From: Fibrobacter sp.
GTDB taxonomy: Bacteria > Fibrobacterota > Fibrobacteria > Fibrobacterales > Fibrobacteraceae
DNA length: 8,956 nucleotides
Reading direction: 5' to 3'
Assembly (NCBI GenBank): GCA_016295375.1
Contig: JAEDLI010000099.1
Location: 1 to 8,956 of the forward strand
Made by a program: the position numbers and the translations under genes. This document shows positions 1-5,033 of this stretch, piece after piece. The notes under the pieces were generated by a model that was given only the letters and a program-made list of their open reading frames with translations, had not been told where the DNA came from and did not search any database. How positions within the stretch are numbered: position 1 is the first letter of the stretch; each line of letters starts with the position of its first letter.

Positions 1-1559
1 CCGCCGTCACCCGGCTTGTAGTCCTTGAGTTCCGGCAACAGCACCGGCAGTTCAGCGTCATCGACGGTAGAGATTTCGCCGTCTTCCCAGTGGATGATGG
101 GGAACGGTTCGCCCCAGTAGCGCTGGCGGCTGAAGAGCCAGTCACGGAGCTTGTAGTTCACGGTAGCCTTACCGATCTTATTTGCTTCCAGCCATTCGAT
201 GACCTTCGCGATGCCCTGCTTCTTGTTGAGGCCGTTCAGGCAAAGCGTGTCGTTCTGGCTATTGATATAAGTACCGTCGGCAGCCCAGCAGGCTTCACCG
301 GCGAGGACCTGGGGCTTCACATCTTCCGGGCAGCTTGCGTCCGGTTCCATGATGCAAATGACAGGCAGGTTAAACTTCTTCGCGAAATCAAAGTCGCGGG
401 TATCGTGAGCGGGCACTGCCATGATAGCGCCGGTGCCGTAGCCAGTCAAAACGTAGTCAGCCACCCAAACCGGAATCTTGGTGCCGGTGAGCGGGTTCAC
501 GGCGTAGCTACCGGTAAACACGCCGGTCTTTTCCTTGGCGAGTTCGGTACGGTCGAGGTCGCTCTTCAATGCGGCGGCGTGCACGTATTCTTCCACGGCG
601 GCCTTCTGTTCGGCAGTCGTGAGTTCCGGCACCATGGCATGTTCCGGGGCGACAACCATGTAGGTGGCACCGAACAGCGTATCGCAACGGGTCGTGTAAA
701 CGCGGAGCTTCTTTTCTGTCGGCTTGCCGTTAGCGTCGGCGATTGCAAAGTCCACTTCGGCACCGTAGCTCTTGCCAATCCAGTTCTTCTGCATGTCCTT
801 CACGCCCTGGGGCCAATCCAGCTTGTCCAGGCCCTTCAGCAGGCGGTCGCCGTACAGCGGGATGCGCATGAGCCACTGCTTGAGGTTACGGCGTTCCACT
901 TCCTTGGTGCCGCACTTTTCGTGAGAACCATCGTTCAAGACTTCTTCGTTGGCGCACACAATCTTGCAATGCTTGCACCACCACACCTGAGCGTCGGCGT
1001 AGTAAGCGAGGCGCTTAGAATCCTTGTACTTGCGGACTTCTTCCTTGCCCTTTGCTTCCACGTCGGCGGGGATGGGCAGTTCTTCGATGGGGCGGCCCTT
1101 CTGCTGGGCTTCATCGAACCAGGTGCCGTAAAGGCGCTTGAAAATCCACTGGGTCCACTTGTAGTACTTCGGATCAGTGGTGTTCACTTCCTTTTCCCAG
1201 TCGTAGGAAAGGCCCAGGCGCTGGATCTGACGGCGGAAATTGTCGCAGTTCTTCTTGGTGGTGATTGCCGGATGCGTACCGGTCTGAATAGCGTACTGTT
1301 CAGCAGGGAGGCCGAAAGCGTCCCAACCCATGGGGTGCAAGACGTTAAAGCCCTTGGAGCGCTTGTAGCGGCAAATGATATCCGTTGCAGTGTAACCTTC
1401 GGGGTGGCCCACATGGAGGCCAGCGCCACTGGGATACGGGAACATGTCCAGGCAGTAATACTTGGGCTTGGACTTATCGGTGCCCGTCTTGAAAGTCTGA
1501 TGTTCTTCCCAGTAGGCTTGCCACTTGGTTTCGATCTCTTGCGGATTGTACTTTGCCAT
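1..1559 (-). CDS. leuS: leucyl-tRNA synthetase, N-terminal part (cut by window edge)
   Basis: Class I aminoacyl-tRNA synthetase that charges tRNA-Leu with leucine in the cytoplasm. The 519 visible codons start at ATG 1559-1557 and stay open to base 1, so the KMSKS loop, anticodon-binding region and C-terminus lie outside. Motifs in order: the PYPSG and HVGH (HIGH-type) ATP-binding signature at residues 41-52, followed by PEGYTATD. A zinc-knuckle-like module follows, with C195-x2-C198 and H213-x2-C216. The CP1 editing domain has TTRCDTLFGATY (about 289-300) and GTGAIMAVPAHDTRD (ending at residue 389). The catalytic core resumes with LRDWLFSRQRYWGEPFP near the truncated end. Residue 292 is Cys where many bacterial LeuRS have Pro or another residue in TTRxDT. 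The start is fixed by a GAGG Shine-Dalgarno 9 nt upstream and by the usual MAKYNPQEIE-type N-terminus. It is transcribed away from the lipoprotein gene at 1726. Identification is secure. Confidence 0.97.
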   Translation of the reverse strand, partial: MAKYNPQEIETKWQAYWEEHQTFKTGTDKSKPKYYCLDMFPYPSGAGLHVGHPEGYTATDIICRYKRSKGFNVLHPMGWDAFGLPAEQYAIQTGTHPAITTKKNCDNFRRQIQRLGLSYDWEKEVNTTDPKYYKWTQWIFKRLYGTWFDEAQQKGRPIEELPIPADVEAKGKEEVRKYKDSKRLAYYADAQVWWCKHCKIVCANEEVLNDGSHEKCGTKEVERRNLKQWLMRIPLYGDRLLKGLDKLDWPQGVKDMQKNWIGKSYGAEVDFAIADANGKPTEKKLRVYTTRCDTLFGATYMVVAPEHAMVPELTTAEQKAAVEEYVHAAALKSDLDRTELAKEKTGVFTGSYAVNPLTGTKIPVWVADYVLTGYGTGAIMAVPAHDTRDFDFAKKFNLPVICIMEPDASCPEDVKPQVLAGEACWAADGTYINSQNDTLCLNGLNKKQGIAKVIEWLEANKIGKATVNYKLRDWLFSRQRYWGEPFPIIHWEDGEISTVDDAELPVLLPELKDYKPGDG

Positions 1560-1568
1560 TGCTTTATA

Positions 1569-1573
1569 CCTCA
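1569..1573 (-). promoter_or_regulatory. leuS Shine-Dalgarno
   Basis: On the minus strand TGAGG lies 9 nt before the leuS ATG (GAGG, then TATAAAGCA, then ATG). It is the only clear Shine-Dalgarno before any gene start in this window, which makes the contrast with the SD-less starts at 1726, 3212, 4403 and 8093 informative. Confidence 0.75.
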
Positions 1574-1587
1574 GGTTGGTTCTGCCA

Positions 1588-1617
1588 GACGAGAGACGAG
1601 AGACGAGAGACGAGAGA
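1588..1617. repeat. 7-nt tandem repeat, GACGAGA x4, in the leuS 5' leader
   Basis: Four perfect head-to-tail copies of GACGAGA occupy 1588-1615, followed by a partial GA (1616-1617). Read in the leuS direction this is a pyrimidine-rich (TCTCGTC)4 tract ending about 15 nt before the Shine-Dalgarno, so it would be in the mRNA leader. The unit is not a multiple of three, but the tract lies outside any convincing reading frame. Copy-number change would therefore alter leader length or structure, not protein sequence. Just beside it, three short TCAGCA(G/A) words (1623-1629, 1635-1641, 1645-1651) form a looser repeat. Confidence 0.9.
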
Positions 1618-1630
1618 AGTCGTCAGCAGG

Positions 1631-1702
1631 TCAATCAGCAGCCGTCAGCAAAGCCTCTTTAAATTTTTCGGGTGTAAATTTAGCAAAATCCCTTACAGCC
1701 AT
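1631..1702 (-). CDS. possible 23-aa leader peptide upstream of leuS
   Basis: An ATG-to-TGA frame of 23 codons lies between the proposed leuS promoter and leuS, ending 71 nt before the leuS ATG. The peptide begins MAVRDFAKFTPEKFKEA and then has two adjacent leucine codons (TTG CTG, residues 18-19) four codons before its C-terminal Asp. There is no Shine-Dalgarno before it, but a -10-like TGTAAT lies 5 nt upstream of its ATG, so it could be translated from a leaderless 5' end. Paired leucine codons in front of a leucyl-tRNA synthetase would suit charging-dependent attenuation. However, I see no good terminator/antiterminator pair, and two leucines are few for a leucine-sensing leader. A chance ORF is the main alternative. 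Confidence 0.3.
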   Translation of the reverse strand: MAVRDFAKFTPEKFKEALLTAAD

Positions 1703-1725
1703 AAACAATTACATATCTTTTCTCT
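1692..1725 (+). promoter_or_regulatory. candidate promoter of the lipoprotein nuclease gene, leaderless geometry
   Basis: CTTACA (1692-1697, 4/6 to TTGACA), a 16-nt spacer, and TATCTT (1714-1719), followed by exactly 6 nt before the ATG at 1726. In sigma-70-type promoters transcription starts about 6-7 nt after the -10 hexamer, so the message would begin at or next to the A of the start codon. No Shine-Dalgarno is present in this stretch. Confidence 0.5.
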
Positions 1726-1735
1726 ATGCTGTCAC
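1708..1735 (-). promoter_or_regulatory. candidate leuS promoter
   Basis: Minus-strand GTGACA (1735-1730, 5/6 to TTGACA), a 16-nt spacer, then TGTAAT (1713-1708, 5/6 to TATAAT, although the usually invariant second base A is G). Initiation would fall near 1702, at the ATG of the 23-codon leader ORF, giving a leuS leader of about 143 nt. It overlaps the oppositely oriented promoter of the lipoprotein gene, so the two could compete for RNA polymerase. TAAATT at 1682-1677 is a weaker alternative -10. Confidence 0.4.
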
Positions 1736-3168
1736 ACAGATTATCCGCCTGGCTTTGTTCGGCATTTGCTTTTTTGCTGCTCAGTTGCGCTTCTTCACCA
1801 AAGGAGCCCCTGTCCGTTTATGACCAAGACGGATTCCTGCAAGAACGGATTACCTACGACAAAGACGGGGCAGAAGATACCCATTGGCGCTCCATCGACG
1901 ATTCCACTGCCATATTCGAATACCGCGAAAATGGCAAACTCCTTGCCGACACTTTGCAGACAGAGGCTTTTCGCTCCTATGGGGTCATTGAGCCCGAACG
2001 AACCGCCGTAAGCATCACTCGAAACATCTTGGGCAAAGGAGCCCAAGGAATCGCCACCGTTACCAATGGTGCAAAATCATCCATTTCAAGCTTAACCCCT
2101 TACGCGAACGCACTAAAGGACAAACTTACAAACAACCTTGCAGAAGCGGGTTATAGCAACTCCGCTCAAGCAATAGAGCACGCCTACACATCTGCAGGAA
2201 AATCCATATCCAAGACCATCGACAATCTCCCCGAAGTAGATGCCCTGTCCCTCGTTGCCATCGGGGCCGGCTACATTCGAGGGCTTTCGGTAGGGTTCCA
2301 AGAAACCGAGGATTTTATCAAGGCCATTCCCGATGCAACCCAGAAAGTCTTGGGTGCCGATTACGACGCCCTGTACTCCGCATGGACAAAGCAGGTGGAC
2401 AGCGCCCAAGAATTCATCAAACAAAACGCCAACCTGGACTCCCTTGAACGCTTGTCACAGGAGGGCATGGAAAAAATCCGGCAACTTCCCGATTTCGCCC
2501 AAAGGGAATTCGAAAGTGCCCTGCAAGTTTTTAACGAAAGCCTTGATTCCAGTTTCAAGGATTTGAACATTGATTCGAAATACAAAGACAAATACACAGG
2601 AGCCTTTGTATCTGGATGGTTGACCTGGCAACTGACCGTGGCAGAGCTCACCTTCAGTATTGTCAAGGTTGTTGGCTCTATCAACAAGTCAGCCACCGCA
2701 ACTAAGGTGGCGGATAGGTCCCATAAGGTCGGATTTTTCAAGCGGAAGGTCAGCAAAGAAGACCGATTCTTCCTAATGCCGCGAGAAGGCAAGGGCGGTC
2801 ACTGGAACCAGAACAAGACCATTTGGAAAAGCGACATTCCCGAAGTCAATGCCATTACAAGAGGAAAGGGCATCTACTTCACCGGCAAGGAGCCGAACAA
2901 GGTTCCAGATTTTACTCCATGGTCTAGGGGATCGTATAAGATTGCCGGGCTCACAGGAAAAAACGAAAAAGATTTCCCCAAGGTATATGCCAAGATTGCC
3001 GCCCAAAAGAGCATGTCCGTTAGCGACGCCGAACGCTGGGTCAAACAGAACGGGCTCACGCCTCACCACCTATCCTGCAACGAAATACAACTTGTTCCTA
3101 CCGCAGTACACGAAAACGTCGCCCATACAGGTGCCGCCTCCATGTTAAGAAACGGCACCTGCCGATAA
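1726..3168 (+). CDS. lipoprotein with C-terminal HNH/EndoVII-type nuclease domain (putative toxin)
   Basis: 480 residues. The N-terminus is a lipoprotein signal peptide: HR in the n-region, hydrophobic 9-19, lipobox LLSC with lipidated Cys21. The mature protein should therefore be anchored to a membrane, probably the outer one. Residues 30-90 are polar, with YDQDG/YDKDG motifs. Residues 100-290 look helical, with a Gly/Ala-rich hydrophobic stretch (about 174-190). A stronger hydrophobic segment lies at 292-319. Residues about 378-480 form the recognisable domain: GKGIYFTGKEPNKVPDF, then LTPHHLS (His447, His448), NEIQLVP (452-458), His462 and HTG (467-469). This spacing matches treble-clef nucleases of the HNH/Endonuclease VII superfamily used as polymorphic toxins (LHH/WHH and colicin-DNase-like families). 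Such domains cut DNA or RNA, but which substrate is cut here is unknown. Hand-counted rows (48% and 35% GC) are poorer than in the next gene (63%), which may hint at transfer. No immunity-sized ORF follows; the next gene starts 43 nt later. A non-toxin nuclease role is possible. Confidence 0.85.
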   Translation: MLSHRLSAWLCSAFAFLLLSCASSPKEPLSVYDQDGFLQERITYDKDGAEDTHWRSIDDSTAIFEYRENGKLLADTLQTEAFRSYGVIEPERTAVSITRNILGKGAQGIATVTNGAKSSISSLTPYANALKDKLTNNLAEAGYSNSAQAIEHAYTSAGKSISKTIDNLPEVDALSLVAIGAGYIRGLSVGFQETEDFIKAIPDATQKVLGADYDALYSAWTKQVDSAQEFIKQNANLDSLERLSQEGMEKIRQLPDFAQREFESALQVFNESLDSSFKDLNIDSKYKDKYTGAFVSGWLTWQLTVAELTFSIVKVVGSINKSATATKVADRSHKVGFFKRKVSKEDRFFLMPREGKGGHWNQNKTIWKSDIPEVNAITRGKGIYFTGKEPNKVPDFTPWSRGSYKIAGLTGKNEKDFPKVYAKIAAQKSMSVSDAERWVKQNGLTPHHLSCNEIQLVPTAVHENVAHTGAASMLRNGTCR

Positions 3169-3176
3169 AGCCCCTT

Positions 3177-3211
3177 TCCACAACAGCCCTAAAAAAGACT
3201 ATAATTTAAGT
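3177..3211 (+). promoter_or_regulatory. candidate promoter of the 3212 gene, leaderless geometry
   Basis: TCCACA (3177-3182, 4/6 to TTGACA), a 17-nt spacer, a perfect TATAAT (3200-3205), then exactly 6 nt (TTAAGT) before the ATG at 3212. This is the cleanest promoter in the window and predicts transcription starting at the start codon. There is no Shine-Dalgarno. It lies wholly in the 43-nt gap after the lipoprotein gene, so the barrel gene need not depend on read-through. Confidence 0.6.
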
Positions 3212-4315
3212 ATGCTGGACGCTAAGTCATTCTTGTTATTCACTCTCTTATCCTTTTTTGGAACGAGCGCCCTTGCCCAGGAGGAATACTACCAGCCCGA
3301 CGTGGATTCCGCGTGGGTGGCATTCCAGAACGGCGGACAGCCCCTCGAAAACGAAGAACAACCGGCCGAGGCTGCCCCCGCCTGCATAGGCGACGGTTGT
3401 GACGGCACCGAGACCGCTGCAGAACCCGTGGCAGAAACCGAACAGGCCTCCGGAGAAAACGGCAACGAGCAGGCCGCGACGGAATCTGCCGAAACCGCCT
3501 CCCCCGCCGACAGTTCCCGAACGGACAGCACGGCACAGGCGGCCGCCGACTCCACCAAAAAAGATTCCGCACAGGTGAAAACCGTCGCAAACAAATCCAT
3601 CGACCCCGACGAATACGAGGACTGCACCGAGGCGGACTCCACCAATACCGAATGTGTGGAAATTGACGAGACCAACACCTACGACCGCTACCTGCAGGAA
3701 AACGCCGAAATGTACCGCTCCCGCAAGGAAGGTTTCTCAAGGTCCATCCAGATAGGCATTCGCGCCGCCGGCGGCATAAACACCTTCTTCGGTAAAAAAA
3801 GCGACGACTGGAGCCTCGGCTACCAAGTCGGAGGCGGCATTTTGGTAAGGCTCCCCGTAGGTATCCGCCACGTGAGCCTCGTTCCCGAACTGGATTTCGT
3901 CTACCGCAACTACAACTACGAAAGCAAGAACGAATACAGCAAGACCGAGGGCAGCCTGGACTACATGCTCTTCGAGATTCCCATCATTGTCCGCTACACC
4001 TTCGACGAAGACAACTTCTTCGTGGGCCTGGGCATGAACCTGGACCTGAAACTTACCGGCTCCTCGGAAATTACCCAGAAGACCAAGGAAACCGACGAAA
4101 AGGACAAGCGCAAGAACACACTGCCCTCTTCGGGCGTGGAACTGGGCGGTGTATTCAACGTGGGCTACGCCATCAACCGCTGGCTCATTGCCGACATCCG
4201 CGTGGTGCAGTGCTTTACCAACCTGCTGAACGAAGACGCCATCGCCGAATCCAGCCTCGCACACGCCCACCTCTACACGTTCTACACCAGCCTCGGCCTG
4301 ACCTTCGTGTTCTAG
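3212..4315 (+). CDS. outer-membrane beta-barrel protein with long acidic linker
   Basis: 367 residues. A signal peptide (residues 1-22, cleavage after ALA before QEE) sends it through Sec. Residues about 35-155 are a low-complexity, probably disordered linker rich in Glu, Ala, Ser, Thr and Asp. The linker carries two cysteine pairs, C58/C63 (CIGDGC) and C138/C148, which could form disulfides in the periplasm. From about 175 to the end alternating hydrophobic/aromatic strands (IQIGIRAAGGINTFFG, YQVGGGILVRLPVG, LVPELDFVYRNYNY, FEIPIIVRYTF, FFVGLGMNLDLKL, LGLTFVF) indicate an 8-12-strand outer-membrane barrel of the general 'porin family / OMP_b-brl' type, with the usual C-terminal aromatic residue. 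The linker could reach the peptidoglycan or a partner, but its function is not recognisable. GC is high (63% in one counted row). It is close behind the lipoprotein gene but has its own promoter-like sequence. A transport role is not shown. Confidence 0.85.
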   Translation: MLDAKSFLLFTLLSFFGTSALAQEEYYQPDVDSAWVAFQNGGQPLENEEQPAEAAPACIGDGCDGTETAAEPVAETEQASGENGNEQAATESAETASPADSSRTDSTAQAAADSTKKDSAQVKTVANKSIDPDEYEDCTEADSTNTECVEIDETNTYDRYLQENAEMYRSRKEGFSRSIQIGIRAAGGINTFFGKKSDDWSLGYQVGGGILVRLPVGIRHVSLVPELDFVYRNYNYESKNEYSKTEGSLDYMLFEIPIIVRYTFDEDNFFVGLGMNLDLKLTGSSEITQKTKETDEKDKRKNTLPSSGVELGGVFNVGYAINRWLIADIRVVQCFTNLLNEDAIAESSLAHAHLYTFYTSLGLTFVF

Positions 4316-4348
4316 GCGTGACAAAAGCGTGACAAAAGCCTGACCAAC
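4316..4348. repeat. 11-bp direct repeats (GCGTGACAAAA) upstream of the 4403 gene
   Basis: Two perfect copies of GCGTGACAAAA (4316-4326, 4327-4337) and a third with three mismatches (4338-4348) begin right after the stop codon at 4315. The TGAC core recurs at 4319, 4330, 4341 and again at 4363, i.e. in register with an 11-bp period (one helical turn) with one position skipped. The last TGAC sits inside the candidate -35 (TTGACC). Phased 11-bp direct repeats upstream of a promoter are the usual site layout for OmpR/PhoB-family response regulators. That this is such a site is inference. Confidence 0.6.
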
Positions 4349-4361
4349 TTTCTACGAGCAC

Positions 4362-4402
4362 TTGACCTTTCGCCGCAGGTGTTTTTTGTATTTTCACGGA
4401 TT
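4362..4402 (+). promoter_or_regulatory. candidate promoter of the 4403 gene
   Basis: TTGACC (4362-4367) is a good -35 word, but the -10-like TATTTT (4389-4394) is 21 nt away, longer than the usual 16-18 spacer. This suggests either an activator-dependent promoter or that TTGACC is not the -35. TATTTT lies 8 nt before the ATG at 4403, again predicting a leaderless or nearly leaderless message. There is no Shine-Dalgarno. Confidence 0.4.
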
Positions 4403-5017
4403 ATGAAGAAGATTAGGTTTGCCTTGACAGTCCTTCTGGGACTGTCCCTTACAGCGTTTGCCGAAGAGGCGAAGCCCCAGGAACATTTTGTCATCGACGT
4501 GGGCGGCGGTTTTGCGACTTACTCCAGCCTTATCGTTCTTGGCGGGGCGATAGAAGAATTCGATCACGTCGATGGGAAATGCGACTCACCCGATGAAGTC
4601 AACCACAAAACAAACTATGCGGTAGCAAGCCTTGGCGCCCGCTATATTTTCACTCCACATGTCGAAGCGGGGCTAGCGGCCTCTTACGAATACTACAGTT
4701 CCTACGATAACGTTTGCGAAGGCTCCGTCCATGAAATGTACTGCAGGGCGGGAGATTTTCTGGACCACCACCTGGTACACATTGCTGTCGAAGGAAAGTT
4801 CAACTGGTTCACGCTTTTTGACCATTTCAGGCCATACAGTCGCATAGGCGTCGGAGCCTTGCTTGAATTTGACAGCGGGCTGGAAAGCGTCGGGTTGCCT
4901 TCCGTCCAACTGACGCCTGTGGGCCTGGAATTCCTGTTCCCGTACGTAAGCGTGTATGCCGAACTGGGTGCAGGCTACCGCGGCTTCATGAGCGGCGGCA
5001 TTGCATTGAGAATCTAA
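4403..5017 (+). CDS. small outer-membrane beta-barrel protein
   Basis: 204 residues. I chose the ATG at 4403 over the in-frame GTG at 4379 because it gives a standard signal peptide (MKKIRFALTVLLGLSLTAFA, cleaved before EEA) and because the GTG lies upstream of the -10-like element. The mature part of about 184 residues alternates aromatic and hydrophobic residues in strand-length blocks (FVIDVGGGFATYSS, YAVASLGARYIFT, VEAGLAASYEYYSS, LVHIAVEGKFNWFT, YSRIGVGALLEF, VSVYAELGAGYRGF, GGIALRI). This fits an 8-strand barrel. Three cysteines occur in predicted loops (KCDSP, NVCEG, MYCRAG), and His/Asp-rich turns (FLDHHLVH, LFDHF) are present. It shares fold type, not visible sequence, with the barrel at 3212. 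The protein is not recognisable beyond its class and no substrate can be assigned. Confidence 0.8.
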   Translation: MKKIRFALTVLLGLSLTAFAEEAKPQEHFVIDVGGGFATYSSLIVLGGAIEEFDHVDGKCDSPDEVNHKTNYAVASLGARYIFTPHVEAGLAASYEYYSSYDNVCEGSVHEMYCRAGDFLDHHLVHIAVEGKFNWFTLFDHFRPYSRIGVGALLEFDSGLESVGLPSVQLTPVGLEFLFPYVSVYAELGAGYRGFMSGGIALRI

Positions 5018-5033
5018 GCCTTAGTCCCTAGGC
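5018..5033. other. 16-bp gap between convergent genes
   Basis: The plus-strand barrel gene (stop 5015-5017) and the minus-strand fusion gene (stop 5036-5034) end 16 bp apart. The gap holds only short palindromes: CTAAG-C-CTTAG (5014-5024) and TAGGCCTA (5029-5036). There is no stem followed by a T-run on either strand, so no intrinsic terminator is visible for either gene. Confidence 0.7.

Noticed and set aside
1559..1623. Extension of leuS upstream through the 7-nt repeats as a phase-variable N-terminus
   Set aside because: The leuS frame is open back to a TGA at 1625-1623, but there is no ATG, GTG or TTG start in that stretch, and the standard LeuRS N-terminus with a Shine-Dalgarno begins at 1559.
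1671..1682. Shared word GG(T/C)GTAAATTTA here and at 8094-8105
   Set aside because: 11 of 12 bases match, and the core TAAATTTA is a palindrome. Two copies in AT-rich intergenic DNA are not enough to claim a common regulatory site.
90..1823. 577-codon plus-strand ORF opposite leuS
   Set aside because: It is the antisense shadow of the strongly conserved leuS frame. The translation has no recognisable domain and runs across the divergent promoter region.
1750..1920. YDQDG/YDKDG motifs as RHS/YD repeats in the toxin candidate
   Set aside because: Only two short occurrences, with no periodic GxxxxxxxYDxxG(R/L) array, so this is not an RHS-type shell.
2361..2792. 143-codon minus-strand ORF inside the lipoprotein nuclease gene as a possible hidden antitoxin
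   Set aside because: It lies wholly antisense to the coding frame, has low-complexity Ser/Leu/Arg-rich composition, and has no promoter or ribosome-binding signal that I could see.
4379..4402. GTG start at 4379 for the small barrel protein
   Set aside because: It would add eight residues before a perfectly standard signal peptide, and it lies upstream of the likely -10 element. The ATG at 4403 is preferred.
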